A DNA stretch of 64,000 nt from Adhaeribacter radiodurans (GCF_014075995.1 NZ_CP055153.1:930001-994000); one strand, 5' to 3'. Counted from the stretch's first letter, positions 17,594 to 28,469 are shown. The notes: a model not told the origin generated them from the letters alone. A program made the numbers and translations.

Positions 17594-19159
17594 ATGTCTA
17601 CTACTCTTTATATTATCATCACGGCTTTGGTGGCGCTCGGGGTGGGCGTTTACATTGGCCGGGTGTTATTGAACCAGGTGTTTAAGAAACACCAGGATGC
17701 CGCCCGTGAAAAGGCGAAGCTTATTATAAAAGAAGCTGAACTAGATGCCGAGAGCATCAAGAAAAATCGTATTCACGAAGCCAAAGAAAAATTCCTCAGC
17801 CTGAAAGCCGAGTTTGAAGAAGATTCTAACAGAAAGAAGCAGCTTATTATTCAAAACGAGGCGAAAGTTAAACAGCGTGAACAGCAGGTTAATACCCAAT
17901 TAGAGCAAATAAAACGAAAAGAGACGGAATTAAACACGCTTAAAGAACAACTAGCGGCCCAAGCCGAAGGATTAAAAAAGCGCAAAGAAGAAGTAGAAAA
18001 AGAACATCAGTCTATTATTGGGCAGTTAGAACATATTGCCAGCTTATCGGCCGCCGAAGCGCGCGAGCAGCTAGTAGAAACTCTCAAAAACGAAGCGCAG
18101 ATACAGGCTTCTTCCTACGTTAAGGATGTGGTGGCTCAGGCCAAATTAACCGCTTCAAAAGATGCCAAAAAAGTAGTTTTAGAAACCATTCAGCGTACGG
18201 CCGCCGAGCACGCCATTGAAAACTGCGTATCCGTTTTTAACATTGAATCCGACGACGTAAAAGGTAAAATTATTGGTCGGGAAGGCCGTAACATCCGCGC
18301 TCTGGAAGCTGCTACCGGCGTAGAAATTATTGTAGATGATACTCCCGAAGCCATTATTATTTCAGGCTTTGACCCGGTTCGTCGCGAAATTGCCCGTTTA
18401 TCATTGCACCGTTTAGTTTCCGACGGACGAATTCACCCGGCCCGGATTGAGGAAGTAGTAGCCAAAACCAAGAAAAATATTGAAGAAGAAATAGTAGAAA
18501 TCGGAGAGCGAACTATTATTGACTTAGGTATACACGGTTTGCACCCAGAGTTGATTAAAATGGTAGGCCGCATGCGCTTCCGGTCGTCTTATGGGCAGAA
18601 TTTGTTGCAACACTCCCGCGAAGTAGCCAACTTATGTGCCACTATGGCCGCTGAACTAGGCCTGAACGTGAAACACGCTAAACGCGCCGGTTTGCTCCAC
18701 GATATTGGTAAAGTAACTCCCGACGAACCGGAATTGCCGCACGCTATTTTAGGTATGGAGCTGGCTAAAAAATACAAAGAACATCCGGATGTGGTAAACG
18801 CTATTGGTGCCCACCACGATGAAATTGAAATGACTGCCATGATTTCGCCGATTGTGCAGGCCTGCGATGCTATTTCGGGTTCGCGCCCGGGTGCCCGCCG
18901 CGAGATTATGGAATCGTACATTAAACGGTTAAAAGAACTGGAAGAAACGGCTGTAAGTTTTGAAGGAGTGAACCAATGCTACGCAATTCAGGCCGGTCGT
19001 GAACTGCGCGTAATGGTAGATGCCGATAATGTAACCGACGAACGCGCGCAGCAACTGTCGTTTGATATTTCGCAAAAAATTGAAAAAGAGATGCAATACC
19101 CCGGCCAGATAAAAATTACAGTTATCCGGGAAATGCGTTCCGTAAGCTACGCGAAGTAA
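17594..19159 (+). CDS. rny: Ribonuclease Y
   Basis: This 521-residue membrane-bound endoribonuclease starts mRNA decay. Order: an N-terminal membrane helix ([18 protein letters not shown]), a long charged coiled coil (about 40-200), a KH domain with [19 protein letters not shown] and an HD domain with [19 protein letters not shown] and LLHDIGKV. Length and order match RNase Y of Firmicutes and Bacteroidota. A clear terminator follows. Confidence 0.97.
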   Translation: MSTTLYIIITALVALGVGVYIGRVLLNQVFKKHQDAAREKAKLIIKEAELDAESIKKNRIHEAKEKFLSLKAEFEEDSNRKKQLIIQNEAKVKQREQQVNTQLEQIKRKETELNTLKEQLAAQAEGLKKRKEEVEKEHQSIIGQLEHIASLSAAEAREQLVETLKNEAQIQASSYVKDVVAQAKLTASKDAKKVVLETIQRTAAEHAIENCVSVFNIESDDVKGKIIGREGRNIRALEAATGVEIIVDDTPEAIIISGFDPVRREIARLSLHRLVSDGRIHPARIEEVVAKTKKNIEEEIVEIGERTIIDLGIHGLHPELIKMVGRMRFRSSYGQNLLQHSREVANLCATMAAELGLNVKHAKRAGLLHDIGKVTPDEPELPHAILGMELAKKYKEHPDVVNAIGAHHDEIEMTAMISPIVQACDAISGSRPGARREIMESYIKRLKELEETAVSFEGVNQCYAIQAGRELRVMVDADNVTDERAQQLSFDISQKIEKEMQYPGQIKITVIREMRSVSYAK

Positions 19160-19180
19160 AGTAGATTTAACTTTTTCTAT

Positions 19181-19218
19181 AAAGTCCTGCTTTCTACTTG
19201 GAGAGCAGGACTTTTTTG
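19181..19218 (+). terminator. Terminator after rny
   Basis: AAAGTCCTGCT (19181-19191) pairs with AGCAGGACTTT (19204-19214), followed by a T-run. Confidence 0.9.
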
Positions 19219-19436
19219 TAAGTAATATTAAAAGATTCTCGAACAAACCTTAATACAATTCTAATTTACTTTTATTAAGTATTCTTGTAATTGGAATATC
19301 GTTAAAGGTTAATGTTTGTAAATGGGTGGATAACGGTTGTATAAAAATTGTATAAATACAGAGCCCCGGATAGAGGCAGGTTGCGATTTTCGTTGCAAGT
19401 TAGCAGCGTGATAGAACCGTTAAATCGTCTGCCGCT

Positions 19437-20189
19437 ATGAGAAATACATATAATTTTTTCGGCTTTTTAGTGAGCTGTATATGGCTCCTGTCTAGTTGCT
19501 CCTCCGTGTATATGCCCAATGTGCCCAATACGCCTATGTTTACCCAAAAAGGGGAAATAAGTGCGGGTGGGCACGCTACTTTAAAGGGTAATTTTAGTGT
19601 GAATGGTGCTTATGCTGTTTCCGACCATTTTGGTGTAATGATGAATGGCTCCCGGTTAAATAATCATCGCAAAAAAGAAGATTTCCGCCACAATTTGTTT
19701 GAAGTGGGTGGTGGTTACTTTACCAGCTTTGGTACCAATAAAAACCGGGTACTGGAAGCTTACGCCGGTATTGGCCGGGGCAGCAGCGATCGCACTGAAA
19801 AACACACCGACGCCGAAGAAGTAACTACCTACACCCGGGTATCGGGCAATTACGACAAATACTTTTTGCAGGTAAACTTTACATCTAAAAGGAAAAAAGA
19901 TTTGCGCCTGTTTGGCAATAGCTATCCGCTAAACTATGGTACAGCCCTGCGCATGAGTTATGTGGATATGTACCGCCACGTGCGCAACGGGGAAATAAAG
20001 CCTACGGAAGACAATATATTTGTAGAACCGATATTCTACACCCGGTTAGCTTTAAGTCCGGTGGTGCAGTTGCAATATACCAGCGGGGGTAATTTTGGTT
20101 TAAAAAACCGGAAAGCTTTAACAGCCGGTTACTCGGTATTTAGTTTAGGATTGGTGATTAATATCTGGGGTCGGGATTTTAATAAGTAG
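19437..20189 (+). CDS. Lipoprotein with predicted outer-membrane beta-barrel
   Basis: This 250-residue protein has a lipoprotein signal with lipobox LLSSC (Cys21). After it come repeated amphipathic strands with Gly and aromatic residues (ISAGGHATLKGNFSVNGAYA, HNLFEVGGGYFTSFG) and a final strand ending FSLGLVINIWG, like a small eight- to ten-stranded barrel. Family and function are not recognised. It is monocistronic. Confidence 0.7.
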   Translation: MRNTYNFFGFLVSCIWLLSSCSSVYMPNVPNTPMFTQKGEISAGGHATLKGNFSVNGAYAVSDHFGVMMNGSRLNNHRKKEDFRHNLFEVGGGYFTSFGTNKNRVLEAYAGIGRGSSDRTEKHTDAEEVTTYTRVSGNYDKYFLQVNFTSKRKKDLRLFGNSYPLNYGTALRMSYVDMYRHVRNGEIKPTEDNIFVEPIFYTRLALSPVVQLQYTSGGNFGLKNRKALTAGYSVFSLGLVINIWGRDFNK

Positions 20190-20416
20190 CCCGGCAGCTA
20201 ACTATTGAATATAAAACTTTGAAAATCAAAAGAGCACGCTCACCAGGCAAATAGTAAATAGTTTTGTAAGCGCCAATGTTATAAAAGAAGTACGTTGATT
20301 TTTTATAGAAGAATAACTTGAAATCTGGTTTACTTTTTCTTGTCTACTTCGTAACCTGCTGGAGTGTAATAATAATCCTTTAACTTTTTGCGCTGAAGTA
20401 TCTTGAGATTATGGAT

Positions 20417-20455
20417 GAAAAAGCCCCTTTTCTGAGAAGAGAAGGAGCTTTTTTG
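20417..20455. terminator. Imperfect hairpin terminator after inositol oxygenase gene
   Basis: On the minus strand an AAAAAGCTCCTT arm pairs with AAGGGGCTTTTTC with one mismatch, beginning about four bases after the stop at 20459. T-runs on both strands suggest it works in both directions. Confidence 0.75.
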
Positions 20456-20458
20456 AAT

Positions 20459-21337
20459 TTAGAATTTTAAAGTAGCTGGCAAATATTTCGCTACCAGATC
20501 TTCGTAATACGGTCGTAATTCGGTCCAGTTCGGTGGGGTAGGATTCTTCGAGTACAGATCATAAGGGTTAAATAAATTTACCCATTTAAACATTTCGTGG
20601 TCGTGCGCATCCATTAAATGGTCGTAGGCATTTTCGCGGTGTTGCGGGTAAAACGAGTGGTAACGCAACATATACAAAGCCGGTTCCGGTAAGTAATCTT
20701 TCATCATGTGGTACACGTACTCATCGTGGCCCCAGGATAAATGTACGTTGCGCAAACCGCAGTTGGGTTCATAAACGCCGTATTTAGTATTAAACCGCGG
20801 GTCGTTAATATCCGGGTTATCTTTAAAGAACTCCGGGTAAACAATTCTATCGGAAAAAGCGCATCCTACCGGAAAAGTATCACCTACTACGGCCCATTGA
20901 GGCTCGCCAAATAAGCAAAGTACTTTACCCATATCGTGCATTAAACCTACCATCACCATCCAGTCCGGGTGACCATCCGCCCGGATAGCTTCGGAAGTTT
21001 GCAATAAATGTTGCATTTGGTCCAGATCGGTATCGGGGTCAGAATCATCTACCAGTTCGTTTAAAAACTGAAAAGCATCCCAAACGGGCATTTCTTTCTT
21101 ATCAAAACGTAAAAATTCTTTTTCTTTCTCCAGAACAAAGTCGTAGGACTGATACCGGTGATTGAGACGGTAAAATTCTTTTACTGTATCGCGCACCGGC
21201 GCCTCATAATTACGGTAAGCTTCGGTAGCTTTACCTTGGGCAATTTCTTCCGGATCCGGATAACGGTCTAATAAGTTTTCTTCCCACTCTTCCAAACTCT
21301 CCAATGGGTTCATTTCGGGTTTTTCGGCTAATTTCAT
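20459..21337 (-). CDS. Myo-inositol oxygenase (MIOX)
   Basis: This 292-residue di-iron oxygenase should cleave myo-inositol with O2 to D-glucuronate. The metal ligands are visible in family order: His in DGHPDW, His-Asp in GLMHDMGKV, His in [12 protein letters not shown], His in RYHSFYPQH, and Asp in FNPYDLYSK. The N-terminal segment ([20 protein letters not shown]) and length match animal and plant MIOX. The family is mainly eukaryotic but is known in some Bacteroidota. No inositol dehydrogenase (iol) set or uronate isomerase lies nearby, so the fate of glucuronate is unknown from this window. It is divergent from a LacI-type regulator with a LacI-like operator between them. Confidence 0.95.
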   Translation of the reverse strand: MKLAEKPEMNPLESLEEWEENLLDRYPDPEEIAQGKATEAYRNYEAPVRDTVKEFYRLNHRYQSYDFVLEKEKEFLRFDKKEMPVWDAFQFLNELVDDSDPDTDLDQMQHLLQTSEAIRADGHPDWMVMVGLMHDMGKVLCLFGEPQWAVVGDTFPVGCAFSDRIVYPEFFKDNPDINDPRFNTKYGVYEPNCGLRNVHLSWGHDEYVYHMMKDYLPEPALYMLRYHSFYPQHRENAYDHLMDAHDHEMFKWVNLFNPYDLYSKNPTPPNWTELRPYYEDLVAKYLPATLKF

Positions 21338-21443
21338 AACAATGCAAAATTTTAGTAAAGAAGAAATCTCTTGTCCTTCTAAATTTTACTAATTTAATAC
21401 AATTAGAAGGTTTTTAGTACCACTTACTATTTGCTTTATTTAC

Positions 21444-21455
21444 GCAATCGTTTGC
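21444..21455. promoter_or_regulatory. LacI-family-like operator between MIOX and lacI-type genes
   Basis: GCAATCGTTTGC is a 12-base inverted repeat with one mismatch pair around a central CpG, the usual form for LacI/PurR-family operators. It lies 41 bases before the regulator's ATG and 107 bases from the MIOX start, so one site could control both. Confidence 0.5.
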
Positions 21456-21495
21456 CTAAGGTCTGGGTTGTTCTGGAATTGAAGCCAAAATAAAT

Positions 21496-22512
21496 ATGGA
21501 GAAAGTAACCATTAAAAAATTAGCGGAAGAACTAAATCTTTCGGCTTCTACTATTTCCCGGGCTTTGCAGGATAGTTACCAGATTGGCAGTAAAACCAAG
21601 AGAAGAGTTTTAGAGTTAGCGGCCGAACTCAACTACGTACCGAATTACCACGCCAGCGGTTTAAGAAAAAAAGTAAGTAAAACTATTGCGGTAGTTATTC
21701 CGGAAGTAGCGGATAGTTTTTTTGCTCAAGCCATAAACGGGATTGAAGCTGTAGCCCAGGAATCAGGATTTCACGTGTTGATTTACTTAACCCACGAAAG
21801 TTGCACCAAAGAACAAGCTATTTTAAAAGATTTCCAGAATGGCCGGGTAGATGGCGTATTACTCTCTATTACCGCCGAAACTGCTCAATACAATTATATT
21901 CAGGAGTTAATTTCGCGGGGCATACCCTTGGTTTTATTCGATCGGGTATGTGAAGAAATTGCTACGGCTAAAATTATAACCAACGATTTTGAAAGTAGTT
22001 ACCAAGCTACTCAACACTTAATTTCCTGCGGTTGCCGTCGGATTGCCTTATTATCCGCTTCGAACAGTTTAGCTATTAGTAAAAACCGGTTGGCCGGGTA
22101 TAAACAAGCTCTAATTGACTTGGATATAGATTTTAAGGAGGATTTTGAATTAGCTTGTTCTAAACAAGACGAGGTAAATTATCAATTAATTAAAGAGTTG
22201 TTAACCAGGCCAGACCGGACAGATGGTATTGTGGCTACAGTGGAGAAGCAGGCTACCATTATTTACCAGGTTTGCCGGGAGTTAAATTTACAAATACCCC
22301 AACATTTAAAAGTAGTGAGCTTTTCTAATTTACAGACGGCGGCTTATTTAAATCCGGCTCTTACTACTGTAACTCAACCTGCTTTTGATATGGGTAAAGC
22401 CGCCGCCACTAGTTTATTTAAAGCTTTAAAAGGAAAAAATGTAAGTTTAATTTCGGAAAGCCAGGTGCTACCTTCCGTTTTGCACATCCGCGAATCTACT
22501 TGCTTTCATTAA
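21496..22512 (+). CDS. LacI-family transcriptional regulator
   Basis: This 338-residue protein has the N-terminal LacI helix-turn-helix (VTIKKLAEELNLSASTISRA) with hinge ALQDSYQIGSKTKRRVLEL, followed by a periplasmic-binding-protein-like effector domain (TIAVVIPEVADSFFAQAING; DGVLLSITAE; GIPLVLFDRV; RIALLSASNS; TTVTQPAFDMGKAAA). It probably binds a sugar or cyclitol. It stands between MIOX and the SusC/SusD locus and may regulate either side. The 730-base gap to SusC suggests its own unit. Confidence 0.93.
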   Translation: MEKVTIKKLAEELNLSASTISRALQDSYQIGSKTKRRVLELAAELNYVPNYHASGLRKKVSKTIAVVIPEVADSFFAQAINGIEAVAQESGFHVLIYLTHESCTKEQAILKDFQNGRVDGVLLSITAETAQYNYIQELISRGIPLVLFDRVCEEIATAKIITNDFESSYQATQHLISCGCRRIALLSASNSLAISKNRLAGYKQALIDLDIDFKEDFELACSKQDEVNYQLIKELLTRPDRTDGIVATVEKQATIIYQVCRELNLQIPQHLKVVSFSNLQTAAYLNPALTTVTQPAFDMGKAAATSLFKALKGKNVSLISESQVLPSVLHIRESTCFH

Positions 22513-23242
22513 GCTTTACTTTTTAAATGCCACGCTAGTTTAAGCTTCCTGGCTTTCATGTTCACCTATCTGTTGTATACTCTTCTGGAATTTAAAAAGA
22601 GGCTATAAGAGCTTTTTCTACCCCTATAAGTCCTTTCAAAAGAAGAATTGTAAAATCTTCCCCATCTTTTTTACTCATTATTCTTTAAGGGTAGCTAAAA
22701 ACCTTATTCTAAGTTATTTAAATATAATAGATTATTGATTTTTATTAAAATAATTATAAATATTTAAATTATTGTTATATAGGTAATTGCGTTTGATTGT
22801 TAATTAATTATTATAAAATTGCGAAATTTTCAATAAAAAATTTAAAAATTGACCAAAACCAGTATAAAATTTTAAAAATTTTATATACCTAAATTTTGGA
22901 ATTAAAACCGGTTAAGTATAATATTGGTCATCAGAACACTGCTACAATTCAAATGGCTATTTAAGATATCAGGCATGAGTCATTGACACAGGCTCGGGTT
23001 GTTTTGTACCAGTTTTGGGATTTATCCTTTATTAAAACTTAGGGTAAGGCGCCTCCCTAGTAAAGTAGTGCTTGTTTTCGAAACCTAAATGAAGAGACTC
23101 AATCTACATTCAACCATCATCTAATAGTAAATTAATCGGAAAAGGAGGTACAACAAGAGCAAACATACTCATCCAGAAAATAATTTTTTAAGTAGTACTG
23201 GTCTATTTATTACCCATTCAACAACCTTTTAACCCAATTTAA
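22513..23242. other. 730-base AT-rich regulatory gap before susC
   Basis: No gene is visible. It contains long A/T tracts, an AT-rich inverted repeat (AAATTTTAAAAATTTT type near 22867) and an eight-base palindrome AACCGGTT at 22906-22913 that has the central CpG form of LacI operators. It probably holds the susC promoter and leader. Confidence 0.45.
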
Positions 23243-26200
23243 ATGAAAATTTTTACCAGTTTAAAATTCCTTATTGCTATTACCTTAAGTTTTATATCGT
23301 GGAACTACTCTTTTGCACAAGGGCTGCCCATTTCCGGGAAAGTTACTGCCTCCGATACCAATGAGGCGCTTCCGGGAGTGAGTATTGTTGTAAAAGGTAC
23401 TTCTCAGGGAACCGTTACGGATACAGAAGGTAACTTTAAAATTTCCGTTCCTAATAATCAAAGTGTATTGGTTTTTTCTTTTATTGGTTATGCGGCCAAA
23501 GAAGTAACTGTTGGTAATCAATCGGCTATTAACGTTAGTTTAGGGGTAGATGCCAAAGCTTTGCAGGAAGTAGTTGTTACCGGTTATTCTTCTCAGTCTA
23601 AAAGAGATATTACTGGCTCGGTAGCTACCGTAGATGCTCAGGAGCTAACTAAAGTGGCTGCACCCAACGTAGCGCAACAATTACAAGGCCGCGCGCCGGG
23701 GGTTACGGTAACCACCAACAATACACCCGGCGGCGAAGCCACCGTTCGTATCCGAGGTTTTGGTACTATTAACAACAACGATCCGCTTTATGTGATTGAT
23801 GGAGTCCCTACTAAAGGTGGCTTAAACAACATAAACCCGAATAATATCGAGTCGATGCAAGTGTTAAAAGATGCTTCGGCCTCTTCTATTTATGGTTCCC
23901 GGGCAGCTAACGGGGTAATTATTATTACAACTAAAAAAGGGAAAGCCGGCGTACCTAAATTTTCCTTTAATACTCGTACGGGGGTGCAATACGGTAAACT
24001 GGATCTGGATCTGATTGTCAATCCGCAACAACACGGTGAGTTATTGTGGCAACAACTCCGGAACGCCGGCATTTTAACCAACGGAAATCCATCGCACCCG
24101 CAATACGGTAATGGGTCTACTCCGGTAGTACCAGATTATATTCTGGCAGGTAACAGCTACGGACTTTTTGAAGGAGACCCACGGGTAGATCCCACTTTAG
24201 TAAATTACAACCGCACCGGCTATTACCAGATTGTAAAAGCTAATAAACAAGGTACCGACTGGTTAAACGAAATTTTACGGCCAGCTGCTATCCAGGAATA
24301 TAACCTGGGGGCTTCCGGCGGTAGCGAGAACGGTCGTTATGCGCTTTCTTTAAATTATTTTAAACAAGATGGCGTGTTATTAAATACTTCTTTCAACCGT
24401 TACTCGGTACGGTCTAACACAGAATTTAGCTTGAAAGACCGGTTCCGGTTGGGCGAAAACCTGGAAGTAAGCTATACTCAAAATAAAGGGTATTATAACA
24501 ATAACGGTACAGCAAGCGGTGCTAATAACCAGGATGGCAACCCCGTGGGCAATGCCTACCGGATACCTTCTATTATACCTGTGTATGACATAAATGGCCG
24601 TTACGCAGCTACCCGGGCCGCTGGTTTAGGACCCGCTACCAACCCGGTTGCCCAGTTAAACCGCAACAAAAACGATCGAACTAATCAGTTCCGGACGTTT
24701 GGTAATGCGTACGCCGAGTTAGATATTTTACAAGATTTAACCGCTAAAACCAGTATTGGTATTGACTATATTAACGCTTATCGTCAGGATTACAACCTGC
24801 TCGATTTAGAAGAAGCCGAAATTGAATCGGCAAACGGTTTAACGAACGCCAACGCCTATGATATTACCTGGACCTGGTCGAATACTTTAAACTACAAAAA
24901 GACTTTTAATGATATTCATAGCCTAGGAGTATTAATTGGTGCCGAAGCTATTGAAGGAACGGGTCGGGACTTTTCGGCTAACCGTACTACCTTTTTCTCC
25001 GAAGATCCGCAATACATGTTTTTAAGTGCCGGTGCCTCGGGCATTAACAATGCCGGTGCTGGTTACGAATGGGCGCTTTTCTCCTTATTCGGAAAAGTAA
25101 ATTATTCTCTTAAAGACCGTTATCTGTTAGAAGCTACCGTGCGTCGCGATGGTTCGTCGCGGTTTGGAGCTAACAACCGGTACGGTACTTTCCCGGCGTT
25201 TAGTGCTGGCTGGCGTCTTTCCGAAGAAGAGTTTATGTCGGGCTTAACCTTTTTCGATGATTTAAAAGTACGGGCCGGTTGGGGACAAACCGGTAACCAG
25301 GAAATTGGTAATTACAATGGCTTTAATACGTACCGCTCTACCCTTAACCAATCTTCTTATGCCATTACTGGCTCTAATAATGCGGTAGTGGCCGGCTTTG
25401 ATACCCAGGCTTTTGGTAACCCCGATGCCAAATGGGAAACAACCACCCAAACCAACGTGGGTCTGGATGCTTCTGTTTTACAGGGAAAATTAAGTTTAAC
25501 TTTCGATTTGTATAACCGACTTACGTCAGATATGTTGTACCAGGTAAACTTACCGGCTACCCAGGGTACTGCTACCGTTCCGTTTGTGAATGTGGGCGAA
25601 ATGCGTAATCGTGGGGTGGATTTGGGTATTGATTTTAACAACAAAGCGCTAAACGGCGATTTAACCTACGGCGTAAGTGTTAATTTCTCTACTTACCGCA
25701 ACGAAGTTTTAAAGCTAAACAACAGCGCTACAGCGGTTTTATTAGGACCTAACATTCGCAGTTATACCTGGACCCGTTCCGTGGTTGGTCAGCCTTTGTA
25801 TTCTTTCTACGGCCATGTGATTGATGGTATTTACCAGAACGAGGCCGAAGTAGCGAACAGTCCTACCTATCCGGGCTACGCGGCCGTGGGTAAATTTAAA
25901 TACCGCGATGTGGATGGCAACGGTATTATTAACGACAACGACCGCACTTTTATCGGCAATCCGCACCCTGATTTTACCTATGGCGTGAACCTGAATGTAG
26001 GATATAAAAACTTCGACTTATCTGCTTTCTTCCAGGGCGTACAAGGCAACGAAGTTCTGAACATGGTAAAACGCTGGGTCGATTTTAACAACCAGGCCGG
26101 TAACCGGAGTTTACGCATGCTAAACGACTCCTGGACTCTCGGAAACCCCAATGCAGTTCTGCCTATACTTAACTCAACGGATAGTAGAAGTCAGCAGCCG

Positions 26201-26473
26201 TCCAGTTATTTTATCGAAGATGGTTCTTATTTACGCTTGAAAAACCTGACTTTGGGTTATACTTTGCCTACCAATGCCTTAAGTAAAATCGGGTTAGAAA
26301 GTTTACGGGTTTACATGCAAGCTCAAAACCTGTTTACTATTACCAAATACAGCGGCATCGATCCGGAAATTACTTCGGTTGGCTCTACGCCGGGCAGTAC
26401 TATTCTGGGAGTAGATCAGGGTACCTATCCGCAATCTAAAATGTACCAGATAGGCCTTAACATTGGTTTGTAA
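23243..26473 (+). CDS. SusC/RagA-family TonB-linked outer-membrane protein
   Basis: This 1076-residue outer-membrane transporter imports oligosaccharides with energy from TonB. Order: signal peptide (cleavage near YSFAQ), a CarboxypepD_reg-like domain (about 27-105; ISGKVTASDTNEALPGVSIV), a TonB box-like region, a plug domain (about 115-235; QQLQGRAPGVTV, VIDGVPTKGGLNNINPNNIE, GSRAANGVIIITTKKGK), then a 22-strand barrel ending MYQIGLNIGL. The SusC-specific plug motifs separate it from ordinary TonB receptors. It is paired with SusD 39 bases downstream. Substrate is unknown; GH20 nearby points to hexosamine-containing glycans. Confidence 0.96.
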   Translation: MKIFTSLKFLIAITLSFISWNYSFAQGLPISGKVTASDTNEALPGVSIVVKGTSQGTVTDTEGNFKISVPNNQSVLVFSFIGYAAKEVTVGNQSAINVSLGVDAKALQEVVVTGYSSQSKRDITGSVATVDAQELTKVAAPNVAQQLQGRAPGVTVTTNNTPGGEATVRIRGFGTINNNDPLYVIDGVPTKGGLNNINPNNIESMQVLKDASASSIYGSRAANGVIIITTKKGKAGVPKFSFNTRTGVQYGKLDLDLIVNPQQHGELLWQQLRNAGILTNGNPSHPQYGNGSTPVVPDYILAGNSYGLFEGDPRVDPTLVNYNRTGYYQIVKANKQGTDWLNEILRPAAIQEYNLGASGGSENGRYALSLNYFKQDGVLLNTSFNRYSVRSNTEFSLKDRFRLGENLEVSYTQNKGYYNNNGTASGANNQDGNPVGNAYRIPSIIPVYDINGRYAATRAAGLGPATNPVAQLNRNKNDRTNQFRTFGNAYAELDILQDLTAKTSIGIDYINAYRQDYNLLDLEEAEIESANGLTNANAYDITWTWSNTLNYKKTFNDIHSLGVLIGAEAIEGTGRDFSANRTTFFSEDPQYMFLSAGASGINNAGAGYEWALFSLFGKVNYSLKDRYLLEATVRRDGSSRFGANNRYGTFPAFSAGWRLSEEEFMSGLTFFDDLKVRAGWGQTGNQEIGNYNGFNTYRSTLNQSSYAITGSNNAVVAGFDTQAFGNPDAKWETTTQTNVGLDASVLQGKLSLTFDLYNRLTSDMLYQVNLPATQGTATVPFVNVGEMRNRGVDLGIDFNNKALNGDLTYGVSVNFSTYRNEVLKLNNSATAVLLGPNIRSYTWTRSVVGQPLYSFYGHVIDGIYQNEAEVANSPTYPGYAAVGKFKYRDVDGNGIINDNDRTFIGNPHPDFTYGVNLNVGYKNFDLSAFFQGVQGNEVLNMVKRWVDFNNQAGNRSLRMLNDSWTLGNPNAVLPILNSTDSRSQQPSSYFIEDGSYLRLKNLTLGYTLPTNALSKIGLESLRVYMQAQNLFTITKYSGIDPEITSVGSTPGSTILGVDQGTYPQSKMYQIGLNIGL

Positions 26474-26512
26474 GGACAATAGGAAATATTCGAAGATTTA
26501 AAAAATCAAAAT

Positions 26513-28177
26513 ATGAATAAGAAAATTATGATAATAGCGGGTTTTATTTCCCTGGGGCTTACCAGTTCCTGCGGCGATGATTTCCTGGAAAGAACTCCTT
26601 TAGGTGCTGCAAATGAAGCTACTTTAACCAATGCGGCAGGAGTAAATGCCGCTTTGATTGCAGCTTATAGTTTATTGGATGGGGTAGGGGCCGGACCTGA
26701 TTTTGCGGCATCGGGCAGCAACTGGATTTACGGCGAAGTAGCTTCGGATAATGCCTATAAAGGTAGCGATGTGGGCGACCAGGCCCAGATTACGACTATT
26801 GAGCGTTACCAGGGCCAGGCCGATATTGCTGCTTTTAATGATAGATGGGTGGCCATTTACGACGGGGTTTCGCGAACCAACGATGTGTTAAAGCTGGCGG
26901 CCAAAGCAAGCGACCTAAAAGAAGCCGAGAAAACCCAGATAATAGCTGAAGCGCGCTTTTTAAGAGGTTGGTATCATTTCGAAGCTAAGAAACTGTGGAA
27001 CATGGTGCCTTACGTAGACGAAACCGTCACTAATTTTAATATTGCGAACGATAAAGATATCTGGCCGCAAATTGAAGCTGATTTAGAATTTGCATCGGCT
27101 AACCTGGCAGCTACTAAATCGCAACCCGGCCGGGCAAGCAGTTGGGCGGCAAAGGCGGTACTGGCTAAAGCGCATATGTTTCAACAGGATTATACCGCTG
27201 CCAAAACGCTCCTGGATGATGTCATTAATAATGGCCCGTTCAGATTGGTAGATAGCTTTCACGATAATTTTAGAATTGCTACCGAAAACAACAGCGAGTC
27301 TATTCTGGAAGTGCAAAATTCAGTTGCCGATGGGGGTAGCGGCCAGAATGGTAACTGGGGAGATAACTTAAATTTTCCGTACAATGCCGGTCCGGGCGGT
27401 TGCTGCGGTTTTTATCAGCCATCGCAAAATTTAGTAAATGCATTTAAAACCGATGCCAATGGCTTGCCTTTGCTGGATACTTATAATGAAACTGATGTGA
27501 AAAGCGACGAAGGTTTAGCAGCAACAGATTCATTTACTCCCTATGATGGTACACTGGATCCACGCCTAGATTGGACGGTTGGTCGCCGGGGTATTCCATT
27601 TTTAAACTGGGGCATTCACCCGGGCCGTACCTGGATTCGCGATCAGGCATTTGCCGGTCCTTATTCTGGCAAAAAAGCTTCTTTTTACCAGGGCGATAAC
27701 GCGGGTGCGGAGTCGACGAGGTCCAATGCCAATAATTACCGGGCTCTGCGCTTTGCCGATATATTATTATTGCGCGCTGAAGTAGCCGTAGAAGAAAATG
27801 ACCTAACCACTGCTTTAACCATCGTGAATCAAATTAGAGACCGAGCCGATAATGTGGTAGTTACTTTACCGGATGGTTCTCCGGCCGCGAACTATAAAGT
27901 AGGTTTATATTCTTCTTTCCCCGACCAAACCTATGCCCGCAAAGCGGTACAATTTGAACGCCGTTTAGAGCTGGCTTTGGAAGGTCACCGGTTCTTCGAT
28001 TTAGTACGTTGGGGCAATGCCGCCGAAGTTTTAAATGCTTACCTAGCCAAAGAAAGTTTAAGAAGAACGTATTTAAATGGAGCCACCTTCGAGAAAGGTA
28101 AAGATGAGTATTTCCCTATCCCGCAAACGCAAATTGATATTGTGGGCAATACTATTTTAAAGCAAAATCCCCTTTAA
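26513..28177 (+). CDS. RagB/SusD-family nutrient-binding lipoprotein
   Basis: This 554-residue surface lipoprotein forms the lid of the SusC channel. The lipobox LTSSC gives Cys20, followed by GDDFLERTPLG. The TPR-like helices include RWVAIYDGVSRTNDVLK and ARFLRGWYHFEAKKLWNMVP; the C-terminal half has RALRFADILLLRAEVAVEEN and RRLELALEGHRFFDLVRWG, both standard SusD motifs. It is in one unit with SusC and is followed by a strong terminator. Confidence 0.96.
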   Translation: MNKKIMIIAGFISLGLTSSCGDDFLERTPLGAANEATLTNAAGVNAALIAAYSLLDGVGAGPDFAASGSNWIYGEVASDNAYKGSDVGDQAQITTIERYQGQADIAAFNDRWVAIYDGVSRTNDVLKLAAKASDLKEAEKTQIIAEARFLRGWYHFEAKKLWNMVPYVDETVTNFNIANDKDIWPQIEADLEFASANLAATKSQPGRASSWAAKAVLAKAHMFQQDYTAAKTLLDDVINNGPFRLVDSFHDNFRIATENNSESILEVQNSVADGGSGQNGNWGDNLNFPYNAGPGGCCGFYQPSQNLVNAFKTDANGLPLLDTYNETDVKSDEGLAATDSFTPYDGTLDPRLDWTVGRRGIPFLNWGIHPGRTWIRDQAFAGPYSGKKASFYQGDNAGAESTRSNANNYRALRFADILLLRAEVAVEENDLTTALTIVNQIRDRADNVVVTLPDGSPAANYKVGLYSSFPDQTYARKAVQFERRLELALEGHRFFDLVRWGNAAEVLNAYLAKESLRRTYLNGATFEKGKDEYFPIPQTQIDIVGNTILKQNPL

Positions 28178-28220
28178 TAACTGAATAGTTGCGGGGTAAA
28201 AACTCCTGAGTTTTAAAGTT

Positions 28221-28260
28221 AAAAGAGCAAGCAGATCCACAATGCTTGCTCTTTTATTTT
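28221..28260 (+). terminator. Terminator after susD-type gene
   Basis: AAAAGAGCAAGCA (28221-28233) pairs perfectly with 28243-28255 around a nine-base loop, followed by TTTT. Confidence 0.9.
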
Positions 28261-28469
28261 AGTTAAAATCGCTATCGAACGAAATATCAATAAACGCTTT
28301 GTTTTTTTACTTTTTTACTTTTTTTATTGGTGTGTTCGTAAACAATTTGAAAATATTTAAAAAAAATGCCTCAACTTCACCTCTTTAATTTTTAATTCCA
28401 TTAAAAGTTAAGTTAAATTTGTTGGACGCCTTGTGTAATCCATCTTCTATTTTACTAATTACATTATTC

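Noticed and set aside
20190-20458. tRNA or other RNA gene in the gap after the barrel lipoprotein
   Set aside because: No cloverleaf arms or TTCGA-type loop were found; only the terminator hairpin is clear.
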